DNA from: Salirhabdus salicampi
GTDB lineage: Bacteria > Bacillota > Bacilli > Bacillales > Alkalibacillaceae
NCBI RefSeq assembly: GCF_024259515.1
Contig: NZ_JANBWE010000003.1
Coordinates: 124,001 to 188,000 of the forward strand
Direction of reading: 5' to 3'
DNA length: 64,000 nt
Shown: in pieces, positions 17,714 to 25,987 of the stretch
Layout: each line of letters begins with the position of its first letter
Numbering within the stretch: the stretch's first letter is position 1
Made by a program: the position numbers and the translations under genes
Notes under the pieces: model-generated
The model's input: the letters and a program-made list of their open reading frames with translations, nothing else
Databases searched by the model: none
What the model was told of the DNA's origin: nothing

Positions 17714-19160
17714 ATAAAGAGATACCCATAGAAATATACTTTAATTCAACGAATTCATGAATGCCGTGATGGCCTCCTTCTTTTCCAATACCTGACTGCT
17801 TAATTCCCCCAAATGGTGCCTCCGCTAACGCGGGGAATACATCGTTTATTCCAACAATTCCATACTCAAGTTTTTCTGATACGCGGACAGAACGATCTAC
17901 GTTTTTCGTGAAAATATAAGCGGCTAGCCCATAATTTGAATCATTCGCGTTTGTAATTCCTTCATCCTCACTTTGGAATGATTGTACCGGGATAATGGGA
18001 CCAAACGTTTCTTCATGCATGACTTTCATTTTTTTATGTACATTTGTTAAGACAGTAGGAGGAAAAAACAGACCATTACTTAAATGGTTTCTATTATCAT
18101 TATGCGGGCTATAAATGTCAGCCCCTTTCTCCTGAGCATCTCGTAAATGGGTCATCACCTTATCTTTCTGATGTTCATTAATTAATGGCCCTATATCAAC
18201 TTGTTCCTCAAGGCCATTTCCTTGGCGTAAATCGCGAACTTTATCTTTTAACTTTTCAGTAAAGGTTTCATATACGGACTGTTGAACATATACGCGGTTT
18301 GCACATATGCACGTTTGACCACTATTACGAAATTTACTTGCTAACGTTAAATCTACTGCTTGGTCAATGTCTGCATCATCAAACACGAGAATAGGAGCAT
18401 GACCACCTAATTCAAGAGAAAGTTTTTTGACATGACTTGCGCTTTTTTCCATTAAATATTTACCAACTTCAGTAGAACCAGTAAACGTAATTAATCTAAC
18501 GTCTTCGTTTGATAATACTGCTTTTCCAATCCCTTTAGCATCGCCATTTACTAAGTTTACAACACCTGAAGGAATACCTGCTTCCTCTAGAATCTTTACA
18601 ATTTTAATCGCTGTGAGGGGGGTATCTGGTGCTGGTTTTAAGATAACTGTACAACCTGCAGCGAGTGCTGGCCCGAGTTTTCTCGTAATCATTGAGGCAG
18701 GGAAATTCCATGGTGTAATAGCAGCAACTACACCGACTGGTTGTGGGATGACGAGTAATCGCTTCGTTTTTACTGATGATGGGATTGTTTCACCGTATAG
18801 ACGGTTCGCTTCTTCAGCATACCATAGCAGAAAGCTGGCAGCAGATTTCACCTCACCTAGAGCTTCTTTTAATGGTTTCCCTTGTTCTTTCGTAATCGTC
18901 TTTGCTAGATCATCTGCTTGTTCTGTCATGAGTTGATAGGCTTTATATAATATAGTAGATCTTTCTCGAGGTGTTTTTGAGGACCATGTTGGAAAGGTAT
19001 TCTTAGCTGCTTTTATCGCTTCCTCGGCATCGCTTTTACCGCCATAGGATATTTCAGCAATCTGCTCTAATGTTGCGGGATTATAGACAGGCATCGACTT
19101 CTTTGATACAGATTCTTTCCATACACCGTTAATATAGTTGCTTTTTGTTAATGTTTCCAC
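17712..19160 (-). CDS. aldehyde dehydrogenase of the GabD type, proposed glutarate-semialdehyde dehydrogenase
   Basis: 482 residues from GTG 19160 with GGGGG eight bases upstream. Close to succinate/glutarate-semialdehyde dehydrogenases: AITPWNFPASMITRK at 147-161, Glu250 in LELGGHAP, Cys284 in GQTCICANR, and the C-terminal GGIKQSGIGKEGG. The GQTC...R region of this subfamily recognises the distal carboxylate of a four- or five-carbon semialdehyde. Third gene of the minus-strand set, after the CoA-transferase and acyl-CoA dehydrogenase; oxidation of glutarate semialdehyde to glutarate links the two sets. Succinate semialdehyde is the alternative substrate. Confidence 0.85.
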   Translation of the reverse strand: METLTKSNYINGVWKESVSKKSMPVYNPATLEQIAEISYGGKSDAEEAIKAAKNTFPTWSSKTPRERSTILYKAYQLMTEQADDLAKTITKEQGKPLKEALGEVKSAASFLLWYAEEANRLYGETIPSSVKTKRLLVIPQPVGVVAAITPWNFPASMITRKLGPALAAGCTVILKPAPDTPLTAIKIVKILEEAGIPSGVVNLVNGDAKGIGKAVLSNEDVRLITFTGSTEVGKYLMEKSASHVKKLSLELGGHAPILVFDDADIDQAVDLTLASKFRNSGQTCICANRVYVQQSVYETFTEKLKDKVRDLRQGNGLEEQVDIGPLINEHQKDKVMTHLRDAQEKGADIYSPHNDNRNHLSNGLFFPPTVLTNVHKKMKVMHEETFGPIIPVQSFQSEDEGITNANDSNYGLAAYIFTKNVDRSVRVSEKLEYGIVGINDVFPALAEAPFGGIKQSGIGKEGGHHGIHEFVELKYISMGISL

Positions 19161-19207
19161 AAATCATTCCCCCTTAAAAGATAATTCGTTGCATAAATTT
19201 TACCATA

Positions 19208-20407
19208 TTATGAATTAGAAAAAGGCCAAGACGGTAACATTTTGTTTAGTTCTTTATCTTGTCGGTATCCAAGTACGTATTCCGCTTGCATAACTGTGTG
19301 AATTTCTCGTGTACCTTCATAGATAACTGGTGCTTTTGAGTTACGAAGATACCGTTCTACCGGGTATTCGTTTGAGTAACCGTATGCGCCATGAATTTGT
19401 ACCGCATCATTGGCAGCTTGATTAGCAAAATCACAGGCTTGCCATTTTGCTAGTGACGTTTCTCGTGTATTTCGTTTTCCTTTGTTCTTAAGTTCACCAG
19501 CTCGAAAGACGAGAAGGCGACTCATTTGTAAACCTGCTTCCATCTTCGCTAACATTTGTTGTACGAGTTGGTGCTTACCAATTGGTTTCCCGAACGTTTC
19601 CCGATCATGACAATACTGAACGCTTGCTTCTAAACATGCCATAATAAGTCCGCAGGCACCAGCAGCTACGGTAAAGCGGCCATTATCTAAAGCGGACATA
19701 GCAATTTTAAATCCTTCTCCTTCTTTTCCTAGTAAATTTTCTTTCGGAACTCTTACATTATCTAAAAAAATCTCCCCTGTATTACCAGATCGAATACCGA
19801 GTTTTCCTTTAATAGCTTTAGATGAAAAGCCTTTAAAATTGCGCTCCACAATAAATGCAGATATCCCATGGTGTTTCTCTTCTTTATTTGTATAAGCGAA
19901 AATGAGGAAGTTGTCAGCTGTATCACAAAGGGAAATCCATGTCTTTTGTCCATTTAATATATAATCATTACCATCATGTTTTGCTGTTGTACGGAGGGAA
20001 GCAACATCAGAACCGGCGCTAGGTTCAGTTAGTCCGAATGCTCCAATTTGTTCTCCTTTTGCTTGGGGTACTAGGTACTTTTGTTTTTGTTGTTCAGTTC
20101 CCCACTGTAACAATGTTAAACTGTTCAGACCAGTATGAACAGAAACCGCCGTCCGAAAGGCAGTATCCCCTCGTTCTAATTCTTCGCACAATATAGCTAA
20201 GGAATTATAGTCCATACCACCTCCACCGTAATGTTCAGGTATACATACTCCCATGAATCCGAGTTCTGCTAGTTTATCCGTTAACACCGGGTCAAAATAA
20301 CCTTGCTCATCCCATTCTTTCATATATGGGATGATTTCTTTATCAACAAATTGCCTAGCTGTTTTACGTAACATGTATTGTTCATCAGTAAGCTCAAAAT
20401 TCACCAA
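19208..20407 (-). CDS. acyl-CoA dehydrogenase, proposed glutaryl-CoA dehydrogenase
   Basis: 399 residues from TTG 20407 (AAAGGAG upstream; GTG 20404 also possible). FAD acyl-CoA dehydrogenase: FGLTEPSAGSD, substrate/FAD residues in DRETFGKPI, catalytic Glu364 in YEGTREIH. Arg85 lies in AFRTAVSVHTGLN. The same place in human glutaryl-CoA dehydrogenase reads as YRSAMSVQ, whose Arg contacts the distal carboxylate; short-chain and isovaleryl enzymes lack it as I recall them. With a CaiB-type CoA-transferase 12 bases upstream, oxidation and decarboxylation of glutaryl-CoA to crotonyl-CoA is the likely reaction. Confidence 0.83.
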   Translation of the reverse strand: MVNFELTDEQYMLRKTARQFVDKEIIPYMKEWDEQGYFDPVLTDKLAELGFMGVCIPEHYGGGGMDYNSLAILCEELERGDTAFRTAVSVHTGLNSLTLLQWGTEQQKQKYLVPQAKGEQIGAFGLTEPSAGSDVASLRTTAKHDGNDYILNGQKTWISLCDTADNFLIFAYTNKEEKHHGISAFIVERNFKGFSSKAIKGKLGIRSGNTGEIFLDNVRVPKENLLGKEGEGFKIAMSALDNGRFTVAAGACGLIMACLEASVQYCHDRETFGKPIGKHQLVQQMLAKMEAGLQMSRLLVFRAGELKNKGKRNTRETSLAKWQACDFANQAANDAVQIHGAYGYSNEYPVERYLRNSKAPVIYEGTREIHTVMQAEYVLGYRQDKELNKMLPSWPFSNS

Positions 20408-20419
20408 CTATCACTCCTT

Positions 20420-21607
20420 TTATATCACATTTCGTTTCAGCAGGTTCATAATGTCTTCTGCACTATATCCAATGCTGGTTAATACTTCTTGTGTATGTTC
20501 CCCTGGATTAGGTGGATGTTGTTTATATTGCACACCCGTTCTAGATAAATTAATTGGGCTGCCTATCATATGAATGTTTCCTGCAGTAGGGTGTTCTGCT
20601 GCAATGAACATTTCCCTGCTTTGTAATTGCGGGTCAGAGATAAGTTCATTTACGGATTGGATTGGTCCACAAGGGATGCCTTCATCTTGACAAGTTTGTT
20701 TCCAATGAGCGGTGTTTTTTTGTAAGAATGCTTTCTGTAATATTGGAATTAACGTTTCCCGATTTTCAACGCGGTCTGGATTTGTTGCAAAGCGTCTATC
20801 CTTTGCTAAATGGGGCTGTGTAATTACGGTACACAGTCTCATAAATTGATGGTCATTCCCGACCGCAATGACCATCTCACCATCTTTCGTTTTAAATGAC
20901 TGATATGGAACGATATTTGCATGAGTGTTCCCTAGACGCTTCGGATTCTCACCGGACATGAGGAAGTTACTAGCAATATTAACGAGGGAGCTAACTGCTG
21001 AGTCATATAATGATAAGTCGATTTTCTGCCCCATACCTGATGTACTACGTTCCAGTAAAGCAGCTTGTATACTAATGCAGGCGTACAATCCAGTTAACAC
21101 ATCTGTTATTGCGACGCCTAATTTTTGTGGCCCCGAAAGGGAATTTCCTGTAATGCTCATTAATCCGCTCATTGCTTGAATAATAAAATCGTATCCTGGT
21201 AAATGTTTATAGGGTCCCGTTTCACCAAACCCGGTAATGGAACAATAAACGAGTCGCGGATTTATGTCCGCTAATGTGTTGTAATCTAACCCTAATCGTT
21301 CCATCGTTCCCGTTTTGAAATTGTGGAGAATAACATCACTTTGTGCAACAAGCTTATAGATAATTTCCTTTCCTTCTTCTTCTTTTAAGTTAACAGTTAT
21401 ACTTTTTTTATTACGATTCGCACATACATAATAGGCACTAACACCATTTTGAAACGGTGGTCCCCATTTTCTCGTTTCATCACTTCCGCCTGGAGCTTCT
21501 ACTTTTATGACTTCTGCTCCAAGGTCCCCAAGAATCATAGAGCAATAAGGCCCTGCTAAAACTCTCGATAAATCTAGTATTTTAAAACCATGCAATGAAC
21601 CTAACAG
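20420..21607 (-). CDS. CaiB/Frc family (class III) CoA-transferase, proposed glutarate CoA-transferase
   Basis: About 395 residues. N-terminal 'FKILDLSRVLAGPY' and 'LGDLGAEVIKVE', and the catalytic Asp in PGYDFIIQAMSG, define family III CoA-transferases, which form a mixed anhydride on that Asp. A longer frame reaches ATG 21727, but it runs through a terminator hairpin, so it is rejected. The best start is a rare CTG at 21607, 7 bases after GGGGG; TTG 21595 is the alternative. The adjacent acyl-CoA dehydrogenase and semialdehyde dehydrogenase suggest activation of glutarate to glutaryl-CoA, the role of the human family member SUGCT. Confidence 0.85.
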   Translation of the reverse strand: MLGSLHGFKILDLSRVLAGPYCSMILGDLGAEVIKVEAPGGSDETRKWGPPFQNGVSAYYVCANRNKKSITVNLKEEEGKEIIYKLVAQSDVILHNFKTGTMERLGLDYNTLADINPRLVYCSITGFGETGPYKHLPGYDFIIQAMSGLMSITGNSLSGPQKLGVAITDVLTGLYACISIQAALLERSTSGMGQKIDLSLYDSAVSSLVNIASNFLMSGENPKRLGNTHANIVPYQSFKTKDGEMVIAVGNDHQFMRLCTVITQPHLAKDRRFATNPDRVENRETLIPILQKAFLQKNTAHWKQTCQDEGIPCGPIQSVNELISDPQLQSREMFIAAEHPTAGNIHMIGSPINLSRTGVQYKQHPPNPGEHTQEVLTSIGYSAEDIMNLLKRNVI

Positions 21608-21631
21608 TTGTAGACCCCCTTTCGGTTTATA

Positions 21632-21688
21632 GAAAAAGCCAGTTTTTCTCCTGCACGAAGTTAATGCAAAAGGAGTAAAACTGGCTTT
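21632..21688 (-). terminator. terminator hairpin in the leader of the CoA-transferase operon
   Basis: Minus strand: AAAGCCAGTTTTACTCCT pairs with AGGAGAAAAACTGGCTTT (18 positions, one mismatch), then TTTCTAT. It ends about 13 bases before the GGGGG ribosome site of the CoA-transferase gene, leaving no room for a promoter between. It either ends transporter transcription or works as an attenuator. Confidence 0.75.
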
Positions 21689-21801
21689 GTGAACAAGACA
21701 TTTTTTATAATCAAAGGCTGCAGGCATATCACGAGTTACAAAGGAACTCTTACCAATCTTTAACTTAATATTATGCGAGAATTACGGTAAATATGATGAG
21801 T

Positions 21802-23157
21802 CTACATAAGGAAATACAGGCAGAGTATAAATCCATAAGCAATGAACCAAAGGGATAGCGCATATATACCGTTCAACTTTAACCCGACTTTAATAGAGTT
21901 GCTGTTTGCTAAGTTTGCCACCATTAAGTTTGTCGCGGATAATGGGGATGCCATAACCGTCACCATCCAACTCGAAAGCAAGCCGATACTAATGATAAGG
22001 TGATCATTTATGAATAGGGGTGATGAACTGATTGTAACACTAATCGCCGTTATGGTAATAATTGGATGAATGCCTACGAATGATAACAAAACGATGGAAA
22101 CTCCTAATAAAGGAATAAGGAGCAGTGCATGTGAAACGCCTAAAACGTTTAAAAAGGATAAAATCCAATCACTTGCTCCTGCATTAATAATTGCAACACC
22201 GAATACGCCCGCGGCAATAAATAAGGATAGCTCGTTTCCCATACGTGGTAAACGTTCCTGTGTGTATGCAAATAGTTTTGTCAAAAATGCTTTTGGCGAC
22301 TGATAAACAAGCGACCAAATTGTTGCTACTACAATAGCTGCAAGTGGGATGACCGTAATAACAGAGAAAGGGGAATAGTATTCGATAATCATTGTCATTG
22401 CAGTCATGCTCATAATAATTGAAAATAATTCTAATAGCTTCTTTTTTGCTTTTTTAAGAGACAATATATCCTCATTTGATTCAATTGTAATTGTTTCATT
22501 CGTTTTACCTTCAAATAAAAGTCCAAGTAATACCCCTATCATAGCGATTGTAATCCCAATTGGGAACAGTTCGAGCCAAGTAACATTAAAATAGGAAATA
22601 ATCAGAGCTATCGATATGAAATAAGGTGACCATAGAAATGATAATGAAAATCCGCGATTTAAAGCTTTTAACCTCGCTTCTTCATAAGTCTTGAATGATG
22701 GTGTGCCGGTAACATGATACATAATCGGTATCGTACCTAAATTCATCACTGATCCAATGCCAACAATCGTCATTTGTAAGTATGTATATAGTTGTCTGGA
22801 CGTTTTTATGTAATGATGAAAAATGGTTTCTAGGTATTGTAAGTACTTTCCTGCGTGGATAGGGATAGAAATGAGTGGAATGAAAATAAAGATACATAAC
22901 AATCCGACATTTGCGTTTAGACCATTCATAACTGCAGAGAGACTACCACCTTTGATAAAAAGAATAGAAGAAACGAACAGTAATACGCAAATTAATAGTT
23001 TCGGAACTTTATTTAAAAATGGAATAAATGCAAGAATCGCCAAGACTGTAAAGATACTTATCAGTATGGTCATAATGGGATGTTGGAAAAATTGAGAGAA
23101 TAAATAGGTGAATCCTATTAACAAAGTAGCTAGTGGACGTATGATAATTGTTTTCAT
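21802..23157 (-). CDS. polytopic transporter of the ion-transporter/CitM-like type
   Basis: 452 residues from ATG 23157 (AAGGGGC nine bases upstream); the 30 residues of open frame before it are not supported. Eleven or so hydrophobic helices, with re-entrant-type polar stretches near 'GSVMNLGTIPIMYHVTG' and 'MASPLSATNLMVANLANS'; the latter resembles the Ser/Pro/Ala-rich half-loops of dicarboxylate and ion carriers. No ATPase or binding protein is nearby. It stands directly upstream of the CoA-transferase operon, so uptake of lysine, glutarate or another carboxylate is possible but unproven. Confidence 0.7.
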   Translation of the reverse strand: MKTIIIRPLATLLIGFTYLFSQFFQHPIMTILISIFTVLAILAFIPFLNKVPKLLICVLLFVSSILFIKGGSLSAVMNGLNANVGLLCIFIFIPLISIPIHAGKYLQYLETIFHHYIKTSRQLYTYLQMTIVGIGSVMNLGTIPIMYHVTGTPSFKTYEEARLKALNRGFSLSFLWSPYFISIALIISYFNVTWLELFPIGITIAMIGVLLGLLFEGKTNETITIESNEDILSLKKAKKKLLELFSIIMSMTAMTMIIEYYSPFSVITVIPLAAIVVATIWSLVYQSPKAFLTKLFAYTQERLPRMGNELSLFIAAGVFGVAIINAGASDWILSFLNVLGVSHALLLIPLLGVSIVLLSFVGIHPIITITAISVTISSSPLFINDHLIISIGLLSSWMVTVMASPLSATNLMVANLANSNSIKVGLKLNGIYALSLWFIAYGFILCLYFLM

Positions 23158-23501
23158 ATAAAATGTGCCCCTTCTCAGTAACTTCACTCTAATTCCATTA
23201 TAGAAAAGAGTTTGCACATTGTCGAAGGCAACTACGAAAAACGGCATCCGATCATGGTAAATGTTGATTATGATAAATTAAGCAGTTTATTAAGCAAACC
23301 AATCCCATCAGCTGAGAGATTACATTAACAATTGAAAACGTTAAAGAGCTCAGGGTTACCCAAGCTCTTCTTTCGTATTATTACATTGCTAATAGGATTG
23401 TTTAGTACAAAGTGAATTCCTATAAAAAACATCTGCTATATTAATTACTCTTTTGCGTCTTGCACCTTATTTTTGAACCCGTTAATTTAATGACGGTGTC
23501 A
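23158..23501. other. intergenic stretch with one weak hairpin
   Basis: No coding frame supported. At 23341-23371 AAGAGCT pairs with AGCTCTT around an inner GGGT/ACCC, with only a weak T-run. It may end the cell-wall gene to its right on the minus strand. No riboswitch motif recognised. Confidence 0.4.
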
Positions 23502-25487
23502 TTACTGTTTAGTACCAGATGAGGTTTCAATTTGTTGTTGCATGGAATCTTGGACAAGCCCATCTTTATGTCTCGTACTATTTAGAAAGTGAATGCAAAA
23601 GTGTCCGTTATATTGATTATCTGTTATAAGTTGATCACCATGGGGATATGAGTGCATTGCCGCTGCAAGTTTTCGACCGTCTACTTCGACAATAATGGCT
23701 CTTGGTGTCCACGAATAATCCCCTCCCCATATTTCCTTCATAACCTGAGCATCTTGAGCAGTTAATGGCTCGCTGTCTGCATGATTACCACCCATAGTAT
23801 GCTTTACTTGAAAAGTCCTTCCCGTATGGAAATCGGTAATTGTAGCTATCTTTCCAGTTGAAAATACATATCGCGCTTCAGTCCACCAGTCTAATAACTC
23901 ACCATGCTTTTGACTGACAACCGGTTTTATAGGAACGTGAACCTTGGGAATACGTAACTGTTGTCCAATGGACAGGGAGCTGTTTTGGGTTAAGTTATTA
24001 GCACTTAGTAAGTCATTGAAAGGGATGCCATAATGATTGCTTATATTCCACAAGTTATCTCCACTTTTGACGGTATGGGTCGTATACGTTACGGTTGGTC
24101 CTTCAGGTGAAGGATTTTGTACGGGTATATTTCCGTTTGACTTTAAAAAGTCTCGAACATTTGGGGAGATAACACCAGTTCCCCCGAGAATTGTGACATT
24201 ATTGATTGTATTCGTTTGGTTTTTTACCCAGTTTTCTAAAGAAGATGGTATTTTATCTTTTTGCGTTAAAATAATAGGTGCTTCATTCATGGCTGCAAGA
24301 GGTGAAGCCGGTAGAGCATCAATAAAGCTAACCCCACTAGCGAAAAACACTTTCCCTCGGTCGAGTTCGTTGCTATAGCGCTCTGCAATTTTTACACTTG
24401 TAACGAAACGGTCTGAACCAGCTATTCGTTCTATATTAGATACACCTATTTTTTTAATTTCCGATTCAATTCTTGATGAAACAGCACCCTCACCACCAAT
24501 TAGGGTGACTTTTTTAATTCCGTGTTGATGTATATACTGCTTTACAGAATCAGGGAGTTTATCCTTCCCAGTAAACACAATGGGTATTTGCATCTTTCCA
24601 GCATAGGGTGCAACCGAAAGTGCGTCGGGTGAACGTTCGTTCCCGGTTGTAATAATCAACTCGTTTGGGTGTTTTATTTCGTTTGCGATTTGTACTGATG
24701 TATCATAACGGTCTTTACCGCTAATTCGTTTTACTTCATAGCCCTGCTGTTTTAGATTATGTTCAATTGCTTTTGATATTGCATTTTCTCCGCCTGTAAG
24801 ATATATCGTTTTCGGCTGTAATCGATTAATTTCCTTTACTACATTATCACCGAGGTGATCGGGTTTTGTTAAGAGTAATGGAGAATTATATTTCTTCGCT
24901 AGTACACTACTAGTTAAGGCATCAATCGGTAAGTCGCCCCGACCTAATACAACAATGTCTGATGTATTTTGCCAACCCTTTTGAGAAATGACCACACTTG
25001 TTTCGTATCGATCTTTTCCGAATAACTCTACTGCTTTCACATCTGCCTTAACAGTAGGGATCATTAATGTTTGACCAGTAGTAATGGCGTCTGAAGTAAG
25101 TTGATTAGCTGCTTTAATATCATCAACTGAAACCTCAAACTGATGTGCAATCCTAAAAAGTGTATCCCCCGACTTTACGGTATAAAGGGTTGTTTGCGTT
25201 TGAGACACTGTTGCTTTTTCACTAGCACTTGAAGGTTGTACTTCGTTTATCATGAAACTTCCAACTATAATACTTCCAATGAGCACCTTAGCACCAAGAA
25301 TTTTTAATTTAGGAAATTTATTTAGAAGATATGTTTTCACATACATATCAAAAGATTGTTTCGGATTTGCGTTAGATTGACCATGAAGAAGTTCTTCAGA
25401 AAACTCTGTTAAATGGGGATTTATATATAAAATAATTTCATATCCGTTCTCTCTCTTGATTAATTTATGATCTGAAAACAAGTCCAT
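23502..25487 (-). CDS. LysM and cell-wall-binding-2 surface protein
   Basis: 661 residues; AAGGAGG precedes the ATG. Order: a cytoplasmic N-terminal region (1-60), one membrane helix (about 63-82), LysM (about 101-145, YTVKSGDTLFRIA), three cell-wall-binding-2 repeats (about 150-430, each opening with a G[KS]DR[YF]xTS motif), a second LysM (about 470-515), then a C-terminal domain of about 135 residues. That last domain (GELLDWWTEARYVF..., MGGNHADSEPL, GHFCIHFLNSTRH) recurs in LysM exoproteins of Firmicutes as I recall and has conserved His residues, but I know no function for it. LysM binds peptidoglycan; CWB2 repeats bind anionic wall polymer. Probably a wall-attached hydrolase or scaffold. 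Confidence 0.85.
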   Translation of the reverse strand: MDLFSDHKLIKRENGYEIILYINPHLTEFSEELLHGQSNANPKQSFDMYVKTYLLNKFPKLKILGAKVLIGSIIVGSFMINEVQPSSASEKATVSQTQTTLYTVKSGDTLFRIAHQFEVSVDDIKAANQLTSDAITTGQTLMIPTVKADVKAVELFGKDRYETSVVISQKGWQNTSDIVVLGRGDLPIDALTSSVLAKKYNSPLLLTKPDHLGDNVVKEINRLQPKTIYLTGGENAISKAIEHNLKQQGYEVKRISGKDRYDTSVQIANEIKHPNELIITTGNERSPDALSVAPYAGKMQIPIVFTGKDKLPDSVKQYIHQHGIKKVTLIGGEGAVSSRIESEIKKIGVSNIERIAGSDRFVTSVKIAERYSNELDRGKVFFASGVSFIDALPASPLAAMNEAPIILTQKDKIPSSLENWVKNQTNTINNVTILGGTGVISPNVRDFLKSNGNIPVQNPSPEGPTVTYTTHTVKSGDNLWNISNHYGIPFNDLLSANNLTQNSSLSIGQQLRIPKVHVPIKPVVSQKHGELLDWWTEARYVFSTGKIATITDFHTGRTFQVKHTMGGNHADSEPLTAQDAQVMKEIWGGDYSWTPRAIIVEVDGRKLAAAMHSYPHGDQLITDNQYNGHFCIHFLNSTRHKDGLVQDSMQQQIETSSGTKQ

Positions 25488-25529
25488 AACTGTCCTCCTT
25501 AAGTTTCACCATAGAGCGAGTTCATATGT

Positions 25530-25558
25530 AAAAAAGCACTTCCATTGGAAGCACTTTT
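25530..25558 (-). terminator. terminator of the small zinc-protein gene
   Basis: Minus-strand RNA: AAAAGUGCUUCC, AAU, GGAAGUGCUUUUUU. Two G-U pairs make it stable only on this strand; on the plus strand the same positions are A-C mismatches. Confidence 0.8.
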
Positions 25559-25808
25559 ACGAACGTGGATTATGTTCCGCATGTTTAATAAATGTTAATT
25601 CATCTTCAACCAATCCGCATACACCGCATTGAACCTTGTAAGAAGGGCCGTTATAACTCATATGAAAAACATCTACATCACCATCTGTATACTCCTCAAT
25701 AATATTACCTGATTGTGCGTCCAGCTTTACTGGTTTCGCTACTTGTTCAATAATGTTAAACCTAGAACGATTTGTCTTACAGTTTGGACATAAGTATGGG
25801 CTGTTCAT
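25557..25808 (-). CDS. small zinc-binding protein of unknown function
   Basis: 83 residues from ATG 25808, with GGAGGTG 8 bases upstream. Two CxxC pairs, CPNC at residues 7-10 and CGVC near 59-62, are split by a beta-rich acidic middle, suggesting one treble-cleft or ribbon zinc site. No membrane segment. It stands alone with its own terminator. Function unknown. Confidence 0.75.
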   Translation of the reverse strand: MNSPYLCPNCKTNRSRFNIIEQVAKPVKLDAQSGNIIEEYTDGDVDVFHMSYNGPSYKVQCGVCGLVEDELTFIKHAEHNPRS

Positions 25809-25937
25809 AGAAATACACCTCCATATACTAGTATTTCCACTTCTATATATATCTTGCATAAATAGAAACAAAAATTGAATGTGCATTCTCATAAGTTAGT
25901 CCATCATTTTGACATTTGAAATGAAAATTTTTCATAC

Positions 25938-25984
25938 AAAAAACGTACCTTCCTATATCTACTGACATAGAAAGGTACGCTTTT
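25938..25984 (-). terminator. terminator of the TRAP permease gene
   Basis: Minus strand: GCGTACCTTTCTAT pairs with ATAGGAAGGTACGT, then TTTTTTG. Confidence 0.85.
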
Positions 25985-25987
25985 CAC

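Noticed and set aside
21608-21727. N-terminal extension of the CoA-transferase up to ATG 21727
   Set aside because: The stretch is a perfect-looking terminator hairpin with no ribosome site; family homologues begin near 'FKILDLSRVLAGPY'.
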